Assembly (NCBI GenBank): GCA_013398955.1
Contig: VWPU01024400.1
Coordinates: 1 to 64,000, forward strand
Source: Callaeas wilsoni
Taxonomy: Eukaryota > Chordata > Aves > Passeriformes > Callaeidae
Reading direction: 5' to 3'
DNA: 64,000 nt
Of this stretch, positions 12,128 to 24,783 are shown one piece after another. Positions within the stretch are counted from its first letter, which is position 1; each line of letters opens with the position of its first letter. Made by a program: the position numbers and the translations under genes. Below the pieces are notes generated by a model. That model searched no databases. It saw nothing but the letters and a program-made list of their open reading frames with translations, and was not told where the DNA came from.

Positions 12128-12479
12128 GTGAGATGGGTTCCTTCTTAGGGCTTGATGTCCCACCATTGGCAGCAGAGCTTTGTCCTAGGTGGTTCTCACT
12201 TGCTGTGGTGTGCTTCCTTTGGCTTCACCTGGGACCTGGGAATGATGACAAAGGAGCAGTTTGTGTTGTGTGGCATGTAGACAGATGTTCTATCATAGAA
12301 TGGCTGATCTAGAGGTTTTAATATGTATCAATTTCTTTCCAACCAAGCTACTTTCCAAATTAGTAAATGATATGAACAAATTTCTTTTTGTGCTCAGACA
12401 GAATCAGATTTAGTGTATTACTCAAATTAGAAACTTATGAAATTGGGTAGGAAGAACACTGGGTTACAGAATGTTCTTG

Positions 12480-12700
12480 CTTCATTCATTTTGCCAGTTA
12501 TAATTTTAGTTTTAATTATTTATGACACTCCATAATGTACTAGTTCATTTACAGTAGCATATTTTGGTACAGTATTAAAATTAGTGACAGGAGAGTTACT
12601 GCAACACTTGCCATTTACCATTTACTGAGTAATATACACATTAATTATGCATATATTAGAATGGCTTTAAAGTATATGTAGCCTCAGCTGGAGGGTTAAG
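12480..12700. promoter_or_regulatory. AT-rich block, candidate conserved enhancer
   Basis: The block is AT-rich, lacks simple repeats or CR1 sequence, and contains homeodomain/POU-like words such as TTAATTATTTATGAC (about 12513) and ATTAATTATGCAT (about 12641). That texture resembles conserved non-coding elements inside long introns of developmental genes. No conservation data are available here, so this is only a suggestion. Confidence 0.12.
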
Positions 12701-13520
12701 GTGTTTTAGACATGCTTGTTCTTCATATAGTTAAAAATAGTGTCCTCCAAGACCTAATGCTAAAGTAGTACATTAAATCAGTGCCTATTCATGGAAGGAA
12801 GGTTCTGGCAATGTGAAAATTCTTTCAGTCTTTGTAGGGCCAGGCCTCATCAAGCAGACATTAAAGAGCATTTCAGTGTTTTAAGGGCAATATTCTTATA
12901 TAAGGTTGTTTTATTCCTATTTCTTTTTAGATGAAAGTGTCCAACAAGCCTGCCTTCTCAGTCCTGTACAAGCTCCTGCAGAATGTGTTTAAGCACTGCT
13001 GTTGTTTATGAGAACACAGGTGTAGGGGGTGAAAAAGTGCAGTCCTTGTGCACATGAAACATGACTTTGAGAAAACAAAATGCTGTCAGGTTCACAAGAA
13101 AAACAGACTTGAAAATAAAGCAAATATTTTTTCACACTTTTAAAAGTTTTATCACTCAACTGTGCTATTTCTAGTAGTTGTAGACATAACATTTTGCAGA
13201 AAGATATTTGACAGATCTATTCAACTGGCAGGACTAAATTTCCCTGTACTTATACCACATCTTGCCAACAATCCTATCCTGTGGTGGGAATTGTGTTCAG
13301 TTACCTACAAGACAACTGTCTGCCTTCATTATTCATTTCCATTTTTTTGAGCCCGAGATAAGACATGCCCAACTACACCAGGAATTAAAACAACCCAACA
13401 CGTCCATTCTTGTTTGGTGAAAGTGCTGTTCATGTTCTTAGAGCAAAGCAATTATATTCTCTGTATTGTCACAGGTTCTGCTATTTAGTGGTAATAGCTG
13501 TCAAGCATCAAAAAACCCAC

Positions 13521-13556
13521 AACAAACAAACCAAACCAAACCAAACCCAACCCAAC
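13521..13556. repeat. (CCAAA)n-like simple repeat
   Basis: A CAAA run passes into three CCAAA units and then CCCAA units. It is a short degenerate A/C microsatellite. Confidence 0.75.
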
Positions 13557-14520
13557 TGAGGATACTCTACCTAGCAAGTGTCCTACCTTACTCCCTATTT
13601 TGCTTCTTTTAGCCCCAGGCTAAGGTTACTGCTTCTGAAACAAGAGTGATTCACACCCTCGAGCTCTACCCACAGCCAAACGAAGGGTTTCCTTTTCCTG
13701 CTCACCCATAATCTGTGCCTGCTTTCTGTCCCTGGAACAGAACCTGAGGCCCTCTGCCCTCAGAATCAAGCCCCTTACCCCTGAAAGCCCAGTGCCCATC
13801 ATGGGCATGGCGCTTCCCCAAGAAAACTTGAGAGAGACACAATATGCATTTGCTTAAGTTTCCACAGAATCAATGCCCATGGTGTTATATGACACCAACT
13901 TGCAAATAATTTTGCTTCTAAGCATAAATGCTTGGGGAAATAAAAAAATTTCCTGTTAAGGAGAAATTTGCGATGCTTATTTGAGCAAACCCTTCAACAT
14001 AAACTCAGGCAGGACTTGGTCAATCCAAGCTGGGAGATGCACAGTCCTTCAGTGGCTGTTGTTTTCTACATTTCTTTAAGAATTGTGTGTGTGTATATTG
14101 CAGAAAGGCAGGAAAATCACTGAAGGAATTACTCTTTTCTTTTTTTCCTTTTAATTTGCTTATAAGGAAATTGAAAGTAAGGAAATCTCCCCAGGAGGGA
14201 CACCCACATGCAGGTACCAAATGCCTGCATGCACCTACATTCAATTGATGCAAAGAAGCTGGATTTAAAATGTGCTACAGAACAAAGCAGGGCCAGCTGG
14301 AGGATTTCCTGCTGGAGAAAGGAAAAGCCTGTGGAGGCAGTGGGTCGGAATGCTGAGCAGTGGCACATTCCTGATGGCTGTAAATAGTGTATCTAGGAGG
14401 AGGCAAATGGGAATATCTTGATTTGGTTATTTGGATTAGTGAACTCTGCCAGTTAATGCTTTTTTTCATCTAGCATTCAAAATGTTTGTGGGGTTTATAT
14501 TTCTTTATGTCTATTAAAAA

Positions 14521-14551
14521 TATGTACATATACATGTATGTATACATATAT
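14521..14551. repeat. 31-bp alternating purine-pyrimidine tract
   Basis: The run made of TATGTACATA, TACATGTATG and TATACATATAT alternates strictly between pyrimidine and purine, and is close to an imperfect palindrome centred on TACATGTA. Such tracts can adopt Z-DNA or cruciform forms under torsion. It lies in an otherwise unremarkable stretch. Confidence 0.8.
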
Positions 14552-17500
14552 TTGGGGTGAGGTTCAGTAATTAGTCATTATAAGAGGCTCCAGAACTACT
14601 GTGTGTCTGTCTCTGGAGCACAACAAAGCCACAGAAGATACAGAAAACGGTTTTGGGATGGCTCTGAACCAGGTGCCCCACGACTGTGCAAGCAGTCTCG
14701 GTGTTTGGCTTGAGCAAGGCCTTGGTTGTCGAGCGCCACAGCTGCTGCTGCAGGGAGCAGGAGATGGGGCCGTGGCTGCCTGCGGCCTCTCCCCCTAAGC
14801 TGGGAGTGGGTGCTGGGAGGGAGAGGGGGCCTTGGGGAAACCATCACCATTCCAGTAAACAAATGGAGGGAGGAGGCAAAGGCGGCTGCAAAGGCTTTTG
14901 ACAGGAGCCCCGGGTGCCGCTGCCAGTGGGCACATGTGGCACTGTGCTGCCACTTCTCTTTTTGTCCCAGCCTTGCCTTGTCCTCCCATGCCGGCACTGG
15001 AGGCAGGGGATCACTTATCCGAGTGTCACGGGCAGCCAGACCCATGGCATCTGCCCTGTGCGGCTCCCATGTTCTGTCACCACTGGCTTTCCTGCAGTGG
15101 TGACGATGGCAGGTGGCATTTGCTCCATGAAACACCTTGTGGATTTGACTGTTTCACAGACTTTTAAAGTTGCTAGTATTTAATTTACCAGGGACTAATA
15201 AAAAAAAGCTTGTTTGAGTCAAGCAAAAATGCATTTGATTCAGTACTTCTCTTGCAGTCTCAATCTCACCATGCCTCTAATTTTAACTGTAGGCTGAATC
15301 ATTTTCATCCTACTGCTTTAAAATCAGGCTTGTTCTGCTATGTTTGGGAAGTTCAGTGCTTTTTCTCTCTCCTAGTCAGATCTGTCCTGCCAAGCTTCTA
15401 TCACTCAGTGCTCTTGGATGTAAAAATAACATATAGCCAAGGATGATTTGCAGAGTTAGTTTTATTGCTGTAAGCAAAATTGAAACATAAAGGATGCTGG
15501 CATACATTATGCAGATTGATTTATAAAAATAAATTAAATGGGAAGTATTAGTCCCAGTGAAATATTTAACCTTGTTCTGACATAATTCGTCAGAGTTTGC
15601 ATTGTGTGTGCAGTATAGTTGTTCCACAGTACTTCTCTCTGGGTTTTGTTCCTCTGTGGCTTTCTGGTTCCTCATCTGCCAAACCCTCTGCTGAGGTTGC
15701 AGTGGTTAATGTTTGTCTAATTAAAGCACTATCATATTCCCTGTTCTTAAAACTACCTAATTTGTTTTTCACAAGTCCAAATACTTCCATTTGAGATAGA
15801 CTCTTGGCATAACAAATACAGGCAGAATAGTTGTAGCCTGGCAGTGCTATAAACCATGGAGACAGCTGTGAGGTGAAGCCCTGAAGCAGGTAGGGCTATT
15901 TCAGACACTGTATCTGCAACACCCTTGTACGTGTGGGGAAAGAGAGCAGAAATACAGGGGAAACACCACAGTATGCATGTGATTGTAGCGCATCAGAAAC
16001 ATTGCTCCCCTGGGTCCGTGGCTTAGGATGAGCATGGCAAGACTAGAAAGACACTGAAAGTGGCATGAATCCAAGATTGAGAAAACTTGGTCTGTTTATG
16101 TACAAGATCTCGTTGTGAATCTGGGTTGATCTAATTTTGCATTCAGAGTTTGGCTTCTTCACATGAATTTGAATTGTAAAGCAGTGGCTGATACTTACTT
16201 ATTTTTACTTTGAGTTAGTTTGAATCTGCATCTCGGCAACAGCTTGGGTCTTTGGACAACATGGGCTGTAACAGAAGTGTATAGAAATGCATTACACCAA
16301 CTAATGTAGAGTTGTTTCACCTCTCAGTATGGAGAAAGTCCCAGTGCTGCCATTCTGCCTGGAAGCAGAGCCATCCTGCCACAAATCCCGTCCTGCCCTG
16401 CCATGGGGCCATGCTGACAGAGACAGGGCGTTGGAAGCAGTGCGAGGAGCCCTGGGTCTCCGCTGTGCAACGGCGATGTTCCTCCCAGGCTTGCACATGT
16501 TCCACTTGCTAATGTTACGTGTGGACTTCGGCCCATAACATCCTTCCTTGTGAAGCTTTGCTTTATTTCCACTATCAAAAAGGCAGTACAGATCTCTGCT
16601 CGCTCTCAAGCACAACTCTAAACCTCCAGTTTGCCAGGCTAGTTCTGGATAGCCTCGGCAGTAGTCCCTGCTTATGGAGACAGGCCAGCAGTTGTCAGCC
16701 ATGTGAGTGGGAACAACTGATGTTTTACATGAGAAAAGATTACTTGGTTTTAGTTGGCTTTGTCTATCTATTTTCTACCGTCGAGTAGTTTCAACTCTAG
16801 TTTACTGGTCTGCTAGGTCAAAGTAAAGCACCTTTCAGTCAGCGGTTGCCCTGATCAGCCTGACATCAGCAGGACCAACGGCAGTGATCTGTGGTGATTA
16901 TTTGTGCCTCCAGAGGCTGTGGGATCTCCCCAAAGATCAGCCCTGTGGGACAGAGCACTGGACAAACACAAAGCAGGCTTGTGGGCAACAGGAGGTGCCT
17001 GTGCATGGGTGGTTTGTTCATTGACTGAGTGCAAGGCTGCGCTGATCAGACTTGTCCTGAAACAGCTGCATCATCTGGTTGCGCCCTTCTGTCGTCAAGA
17101 AGCAGGTGTTGGCCACAGAAACAGGCTGTGCTTCATTGCCAGCTCCCTAAAAGCTGCCACCTGAAAAGCCAGTTTTGTATTTGTAGCCATAGACTTATCT
17201 GCTATTTTGAAAAAAACCATGTACAAATGTATCCCCACCCAGCTAGGCAGACACAAGTGTCCATGTTCATTTGTCTGCTGCCCTAGTGACTGCTGCCCTG
17301 TTGCATCCCATATTGTGCATGGAGCATTTCCAGCTCTTGCAAACAGATGGTGATGGAGCATAGAGCAGCATTGACTAATGCCACTTGTCAGGTGCTTCTG
17401 AAGGACAAGGTGGGGCTGAGTGTTTGGAATACCCTTAAAAGGATACATTCACCTGAATTCCTCCATGGCTTCAGCACAACAGTAGAAACGGTCTTAGTAG

Positions 17501-18471
17501 AAGCACCTCTTCCTATATTGAAGATAAATTTATTAAGAAAAATGTAGACTAAAATAAAGGAACACTTTAAAATATTAAAAAGCAAACAAAGATGGATTCA
17601 ATGAATAGTGTATGTCAGAGCAGGGCTTCAAATAGGTGGTTCCTTTGTGCACCACCTCAGTCTGGGTGAAGTAGAGAGTTTATTCAAATTGAGTTACTCG
17701 TGTAACCAATTTGTCAGAGAGGTCCAATAACAGGGTGTTTGGTGACTGATCAAGGGGTGAGATGAGAAGATCTGTGGCTGTTCAGGGGCAGAGGGGAGGG
17801 TGAGTCACTGACACTTGGGATTAATGTGGTAAATGGAGAGCAAACACAAGTGATCATTGGCATTCAAAAGCAGCTAATCTAGTCACTTGGAAAGTGCCAG
17901 TTTGCATCCTTGCCTTCGGAAGGGATTTATTCTCCTATCTGTAGAATGGTAATGACAGTCCCTGCTCAGCAGCCTTGCTGTGCCATGTGTTAGCAGTCGT
18001 GGCTACTGTCACTGTTTGAAGTGACTTTCACTGTTGCTTTCCTTGGAACTGCACTATTTCTGCTCAGCAAAGGTACAGCTAACCTAGAAGTAAAGGAGTG
18101 AAAACAGCAAGTGTGAGATTATGTGGTGCACAGGAAGAGGAGGTAGCTCATTCCAATAAAGCATGCGGTGGCATGTTGAGGTGGAGCTGTGAATCCAGGC
18201 TGCAGGATGCAATCTAGGATCTGCCTGGGCTTTGCATGTGGTGATCAGACAGCACTTGTATTCTCTGCTGCTGTGCCTGGCAGTATTTTGGAAAACAGCT
18301 TCGACACAGACATACATAACTGATGACAATGGGTTTGTCAATGTAGGTACAAAACAACCAACCCCCAATGCCAGAACACAGCAGGTGGTGACTGGTTTCT
18401 CCTCGGTGGAAACTCCCATTTATTGCAGTGGAGGCTGAGGCCTGTGTTCCAGGCAGAGCAGTCTTACAGAC

Positions 18472-18510
18472 CCATAGAATTTTTTAGGTTGGAAGAGACT
18501 TCTGGGATTA
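18472..18510 (-). mobile_element. CR1 LINE 3'-end remnant
   Basis: CCATAGAATTTTTTAGGTTG followed by GAAGAGACTTCTGGGATTA is the reverse complement of a CR1 3' tail (terminal ATTCTATG unit plus the 'tccaacc' motif). Only about 40 bases are recognisable, so the insertion is old or extremely truncated. Confidence 0.65.
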
Positions 18511-18597
18511 AGTAGGCAGTTTCCAGGTGTGATCTGCGATGTGTTCTGATCCTGAAGTGTGGATGTAGGGGTAAAATGTGCAAACTGAAGGCTTCCG

Positions 18598-19368
18598 TTA
18601 CAGAGGAATAAAATCCTGCTGCCATGCAGCAGCAGAGCTAATGGCTTCCTGAAGTGACCCAGAGCTGCACCTTGGCCTTGGGCAGCAGCCAAAGCAATCT
18701 TGTGCAATTGGACGGAAACTGAGAGTGAGTGGGACTAGGTGCCTGTCATTAGATTGGGATGGAGCGGGATTGGCCGTTGTAGCAGCCCCCACTGCTCTGT
18801 CAGCAGAGCGAAGGGATCCTTGGCCACAGTTACCCACTGAACACTGCATGGACCAAGAACCTGTCAGGTTCCAGCATCCGGTGGGTGCTTCCTCCTGGAG
18901 GCTGTTGCGTGCCGATGGCAGAGGTGATTGCAGGTGATACAGGGCGTGCCGGCTCGAGTGACTTGCTGTCTGGCACGGCTGCGATGGTTTCACTTGAAAC
19001 TCCTGGTGACTAGGCAGCGCAGCTGACATCCTGCTGTGCCTTGGGCTGGCTGGAGGGCCCATGGGCAGGGATTGTCGGCACTGCAGTGCTCCCTGAGCCG
19101 CTGCCCAGGGTGAGCTCATGGCAGTTGTGAGTGGGGATTTCTCTTGGCACTGGTGCGCTGTGTCCTGTGCTGTTACCAGGCGGAGCTGCAGTAAAACATC
19201 GCTACTGCACATCACACATATGCGACAGAGGCTGTCTTTAACTGTGGGAGTGTTCTTCTGTACGCCAGCTCCAGACCAAATAGGGCTCAGCCTCCTCCTC
19301 CTCCTCCCCTCATGGAGGGTGTTGGGAGGATGAATCTCATCAGGTATAGCAGCATCCAGACACCTCAA
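18598..19368 (-). other. Longest open frame in the window (256 codons), probably not a gene
   Basis: A minus-strand frame is open from 19368 to a stop at 18598. It has no ATG at its upstream end; the first methionine codon is some 50 codons in. The translation is rich in Ser, Ala, Gln, Arg and Cys, with an Arg run from the complement of the CCT repeat, and shows no domain, signal peptide or membrane segment. The length is explained mostly by GC-rich, stop-poor composition. A young or lineage-specific coding exon cannot be excluded. Confidence 0.1.
19291..19307. repeat. (CCT)n microsatellite
   Basis: Five to six CCT units run on the plus strand (GGA/AGG on the complement). This explains the poly-Arg run in the overlapping minus-strand frame. 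Confidence 0.8.
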
Positions 19369-20832
19369 AGGTGTTCGATTACAGTAATATCTGCCTCATC
19401 CAATGCCCAGAGGGATAAAATAACTAAGGGGATGCTGCTTCTTTTTTTTAAAACTTTATTTCTCTTTTATCATGTGGGTTAGAGCCTTTGTTCCAAACAC
19501 AGTCCGAGCTGCCTTTGAAATCAGCAATGTAACTACATCCTCATGCACTACATTATTTCCTTTCTTTTTCATATAGTCTCATTCTATTTCTCCCTTCCCT
19601 GAAGTGAGAGTCTCCGGGGCATTTGCAGCACTGCGGTTTGACACAGAGAGCCTGGGAAGCGGATCCGTGCAGTGATTAAGTCACTCTAACAAGGTCACGC
19701 GGTGAATCGCTGCTGCTGCCAAGAATAGCACCCCGAGTCTCTTGGCTCTCTCAAGCCCACCCTCAACACTCCAGCCTCCTTTCCATGGTGAGCATGATCT
19801 GATTCATAATGCAGCAGCCCTGCTGTGAGGCTGGCTACCTCTGCAATCCTGCTGCGGCTACAGAGGAAAACAGCCAGGCTCAGGCAGTGACAGAGATTGC
19901 ACATGCCTGTAGCAAAAAGTCTAAACCCCAGAAATGGTATTTAGCAGCTTATCTTATCTACAGATAAGCTCATAAAATGTACTGACTGGTTAAAAATAGG
20001 TTTTAAAGTTCTTGGCAAACATCTCGACCTTTTTATTCTTTGTTTTTTGCTGCAGTACAAAAATACCGTTTCAATTGTTCTTATTGGCTTTTTCTGGTCT
20101 TTTTGGAAAAGGACCAAATTATGGATGGGTGTTTTTAGCTTTTAATTGTGCCTTAAGTGCTAAACTTATTCTTGCTATTTGTTTTCAATATGTTTAGGCT
20201 GTGTTTAGGCAAATGCAAATGCAAGTGGTTATTCAGTCCCTTTGGCACTCCGAACAGAATGTACGGAAGTCCTGGGGCTTGATACAAAGCCTCAGCCTCC
20301 AGGACTAACAAAGCCTGTGCAGGCAGCAGCTAAAATAGGAGAACTACCTAGGCTTGACAGAGGGGGTTCAGAAGATCTGGTAAGACCGTGAATCATGCGC
20401 CTAGCTTTTGTCCTATGGACTGGGTAAACAAAATAAGGGCATTTTTGCCCATGTGCTGTTAGCTGAGGGTGCTCTTGAGGTCTGGGCATGCTCAGCCTGT
20501 AGTGAGCCTTTGCAATGTATAGTTTACCAGCAAGGTTCCTCTGGATGTATTGACAGTCAGTGTGTTCCTGAAGCATAATGGAGGCTTTCCTTGGACAAAC
20601 GCCATGGTGCTGGAAGTGCAGTGAGCTAGCACGGTGCCACTGCCTGCTGCGTGTTCATTGGCAGCAGCTCGGGATTTTTACAGTTGTTCGCCTGTTACCC
20701 AATCTATTTCAAGCTGTGATGGAATAAGGATGGCATTTGATCACAGCACTGCACACAACTGCTTGGCTTTTATGACCTGTGTTTTAAATGGGAGGTTTTT
20801 CTATGTGTGCTTTTGTCTTCAAATAACTTCAG

Positions 20833-20928
20833 ACTCGTAGGTTTAGGCTTGGTGCTCTCTGCTGGCCTTTGCTGTGGCCTGAAAAGAGAACTCACAACTC
20901 TTGCTCCAGAGGGTGCTGGGTTACTGAG
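20833..20928 (+). other. Exon-like open segment (96 bp, phase 0-0)
   Basis: CTTCAAATAACTTCAG ending at 20832 and CTGAG|GTGAGAATC at 20929 bound 32 open codons, and the frame stays open for 30 further codons past the donor. The translation starts TRRFRLGALCW and is not recognisable. The acceptor is only moderate. Confidence 0.1.
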
Positions 20929-23874
20929 GTGAGAATCCCTCAAAGGAAGAGGGTAGTGATGACTGTGGGGCACATAGAACAGAGCCTCCATCCTGTGTCT
21001 AGGTCTCCTGATGGCAATTAAGGATGTCTTTGTAACTGTCTTTTTATTGGGCTTTGTTTGTCATCTCTACAGGTCAGTCTGTGTCTCCTGATCTTAGGTT
21101 TATTGAGCAGGTGGCATACTACATAAAGACTTTAATATCTGGTGCTACAGGATAAATCTCTCCCGTCATGGCAATGATCAGCTGCTAATGCTGGGTCTAA
21201 CACTGTTTTTCTGTGCTCATGTGCCTCTGACAGTGGAAGGAGCGGCCTCCATCTACCACATAACACACACATATAACTGGTGCTCTGTTTTATCCCCAAG
21301 TCTGAAACTTCTGCAAGCAACGTGTCATGCAAGCTTGACCCCACAGTTTTCAGTGGACTAGGTACATTTGTGGTTACAGTGAAGTTTAGTCTCATGTTAC
21401 TTGTTTCAGTGCTGTGGGGAGCGAAGCAGCGGGCTTGCTGCTTCCTGCAAGTGAGTGCAGCCAGGAGATGGATGTTTGCCATCTGGGAGGAAAACCAGGA
21501 CTGGCATAGCAGGTAGTTATTCAGTCATGAGAGAAGGTAAAAAAAGCACTTAGTGGAGAGAGGGATAAAGTATGGAGAGGTGGAGAGGCAGGGATCAGTC
21601 ATAGATGTCTTTTGTGTCCTTACATCATAACCTGAGAAACTCTGGAAAGCAAATCACCAAAGCTGCTGCTTTAGGCTCTCTTTGGGTGAAAAGGAAAACC
21701 ATGGGACATCCTTGCTGTATTCTGAGTGTTTTTCAAGGCCTACGTGGATGACTGATATCCATAATATAGACATGCGTTGGTTGTCATTTGAAATTAGATT
21801 TCTGCCCATATTCTCTTGCTGTCCTGTTTTGATGGCCAAGTTGTTGTAAAAATCTCTGCCTTTTTGTTTTATATTTCCAAGGTGCACATACAAATACCAG
21901 ATTTGGGGCAACGTGTCCCTCATTCTTACACACAAATACCGGATACCTAAGACACCCTGGGAATGGAGCCCTCTCTCAGCCTTGAAAGCCAGAGCCCAGG
22001 GGCTGCTGAGCCATTGTGCAGGCTGGCGCTGCGTGCGTGAGAGACAATCACCTTCTGCATGAAGTGGAATTACAGCTGATGAAACCTCCACCTGTGTATA
22101 ATGTAGGTTAGAAGGAAATCTGGAATGGCTGCTGTGTTAGAGTGAACTACAGCTTGTGCTGTTGGGGCCCCAGGGATGGCTCATTACTGCAATTGCTATT
22201 TCCCTGGAAAACCTTCGCTTAAAGTAAAGAGGCAAATTGTAGCAATTTGGCCCAATCCAAGTACAAGATGCCCCAAAATCTAACTGTGCAGTCACTATAG
22301 GGAAAGCTGTTTGAGTCAGCTTTTAGTGAGAAGTATACAAAGAATTTGATCCTTAAAAAAACATGCTAATTCATTGTCTAATTTTGGAGTACAGCTCCTT
22401 TACTACAGATACTATCTGAGGGACAGCTCAGAACTATTGAAGCCAAGGCTAACATTCTATCTTATCCTGGTTTTACTAAATCAGATTTAGGGCCAGTAAG
22501 ACCCAGTGGGTCTTATTCTTACGTATACTTTATTGCTGTGTACTTTTTGTTGATTTCAGGGTTATGAACCTTTCTGCAGCAAGATTTGGAGCAACTGGAT
22601 TCTAGCTTAGATCAAAGTCCCTAGGATTCACTTGTGATTTCTGGTAAGGCTTCTTTATGGTATTCTTGATTAACATTATGAAGACATAAGGTTTTATTGA
22701 AATGCAATAGGAATTTTCTGCTGACCTTTCAAAAACTTGTTACACTTCAGTGCCTTTTGCTTGTGATTTCCAAAACAACCTATGTCCTGTAAAAGTGATT
22801 CTTCACAAAGCTTTGGATGTGTTTTCCAGCACTTCCTGGGGGTGTCCCTGACCCAAGGTCTGCTTTGGTGTGAATGCATGAGAAGCTGAGAGACTGATTG
22901 CTTTCTGCAGCTCAACTCCATTTTTCCTCTTGTGTTAAGTGCCAAAAAGCAGAAAAGTAATTGAAAAATAGGAGCTGAAGACAGCGCTGTGTATGTACTT
23001 GTGAGAGCTCGTTGCCCTTCTTCTTCCTTGCCTCTTTACTCAGTTGTTAATGTATTTGGATTGAAAATGGAGAGTTTTTGTCTGGCTGAGGCAGGCTGGC
23101 TGACAGCTGGTGGCTGCCACTGGCCCAAGGGCTCATGGCCCTGGACAGGCCACTTGTCCTGCGGTCCTTGCAGCAGCTGGCTCTGGGTGACCAGCTTGCT
23201 TTACTGAGAAGACTGATTCATCCATGGGCTGTGACATGACAAACTGAGCAGCTGAACGCTTTGGAGCCTGCAACGCGCAACAGAGGGTTGAGTTTTGTTG
23301 CATTTTGAGCCTGTGGAAGGCAAAAGTAACACTCTGGCGTTCTTTATTCATGTGATCCCAACATGGAGTGTGGTGAGTTGCAAAGCGTGATGGGAGCAGA
23401 CAATGTTTGTGCTGATAACAGAGGTTGAAATGTTTCCTGTCATGGAAAAGATGAACAAGGCAGTTCCACATCAGCCTTCTTTTCTGAGACTTGTGAGTAT
23501 TGTAAGTGTTGCTGCTATTTCAATTCATGAGCTGCTGCCCTGTGTGGTATTAACACCCTCGCTGTGCATGGTCCAGTATCACCTTCCCAGAAATGGATGG
23601 AGGGAATAAGAGTGCATGAGCCTCCCAGCACTCCCTCATCCTGTCTCCTGCCCTTCACAATTTGCTATGGTGTGAACTGCTTGAGATAAAGTGGGCAGGG
23701 GAGACCAAGGTGGCAGCAGAAGAGGAGAGCATAAAGGGACCAAAGAGAGAGGAAATGGACCAGTGACAGGTAGAGAAGGCCAGGATGCCATCCTTGGTGC
23801 CAAAAATCTTTATTTTGGCCAAGGTCAGCACCCTGTGCTGAGGAAAGAGCAGGCCTCCAGAGGCGTTCCCTGTT

Positions 23875-24783
23875 ATGCCTGGCCACAGTAATCCATATCT
23901 TAAGCAAGAAAAAAGCCATCCCTTCCTCCTCATGGGTGGAAGAACCTGGCTGGTCCTGAAGAAATCCATCCCAGGTGTGTCCCCTGTAGTCAGTGCTGCA
24001 GGACTCAAACTCCTGCTCTGGGAAGCTCAAAGGAATGGTATCAAAAGGCCAACAACAAGCTCAACTGATGCAGCTCTGGGCTTTTGGAAGCTCATGTTCC
24101 CAATCAGGCATGATGTAAAAGCCTCATTCTGCAGGCAGATGATGCAGTACCAGTAAGTGAAGTCTCTGTAGGGATGAAATTATCAGCTAAATTCTACTTC
24201 TGGAGGCCTTGCACACATGGAAGACAGCAGCTATATTTGCTGGGAAAACCAATAGATGCAGGACCATCCCTCTGACCAGGAAGCACTGAAACATTGAATA
24301 GAAGAACCTGCAGATACTTTCTGAGGTTTTATTTTGTTGCTACAATTGCAGGCAGAGAGGACTAGATTTTTCTGGACCATACACCTACAGTGGAGAGCCC
24401 TGTGTGCATTTGCCATTGCTATGAGCAATCAGTATCAGGGTTGACTGAACAGCCGCTTGTGTGGATGCACCAGGTGTTTTATGCACAAACTTGGAGAACA
24501 AGATGCTGATTGATCCTAAGACTTTATTTTTTGCAGGTGTTCTGAAACAGAAATCTGCTTTGGTGAATCTGAGACACTTGGGTCTCTTTTATTGTCAAGG
24601 AGGGAAGATGGCCTAATTAATCATGCTCTAGTCATTGTCAATGCCAATGGTACATCTCTTGAGCCAACAAATACCCCCTGCAGTGGATGTCAGCCGGTAC
24701 AGAACCAGACTGCCAAGAAACTTCTAGGAATTTCCTTTCCTTTTGCTTCCTTGGGAGCAGGATCTTCTCCCAGCCACCCTTAG
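23875..24783 (+). CDS. Candidate two-exon reading frame, unknown product (23875-24152 joined to 24537-24783)
   Basis: An ATG at 23875 (G at -3) opens a frame that reaches a good donor, TACCA|GTAAGTGAAG, at 24153. After 384 bases a strong acceptor, TTATTTTTTGCAG ending at 24536, is followed by 81 open codons to TAG at 24781-24783. The phases agree: CA at the end of the first part plus G at the start of the second restores the Gln codon. The joined frame would give about 174 residues. Part one carries a basic, hydrophobic middle (LKLLLWEAQRNG). Part two is polar, with an N-glycosylation-type NGT and a CSGC pair. There is no signal peptide and no domain I know. All three minus-strand frames nearby are also partly stop-poor, so chance is a serious alternative. 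Confidence 0.2.

Larger units (their letters stand above)
9317..18471. other. Gene-free stretch, GC-mixed
   Basis: GC-richer patches (about 9340-10330, 10500-11460 and 14690-15100) alternate with AT-rich blocks (12340-12900 and 15420-15800). Open frames of 130-180 codons in the GC-rich patches occur on both strands over the same bases, for example 14596-15135 on minus. This indicates stop-poor composition rather than coding. A good donor (CTG|GTGAGTACA) lies at 10138 after a 98-codon frame. A small minus-strand segment at 16199-16265 has an acceptor and a GTAAGTAT donor. No gene is recognised. Confidence 0.5.
18511..23874. other. Gene-free stretch with one long minus-strand open frame
   Basis: It contains a CpG-bearing, GC-rich patch at about 18560-19330, which carries the long minus-strand frame listed separately, a CCT run (19291-19307) and an exon-like segment at 20833-20928. 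A strong acceptor (TTTTTGTTGATTTCAG, ending 22559) opens a frame that stops after 16 codons. Tandem donor-like words (GTGAGTATT, GTAAGTG) sit at 23493-23507 behind a short open segment. No gene is recognised. Confidence 0.5.

Noticed and set aside
12285..12308. ATCATAGAATGGCTGATCTA resembles a CR1 tail
   Set aside because: Only about 12 bases match and the diagnostic 'tccaacc' motif is missing.
14596..15135. 179-codon minus-strand frame in a GC-rich patch
   Set aside because: Three plus-strand frames are open over the same bases, which is a sign of stop-poor composition rather than coding.
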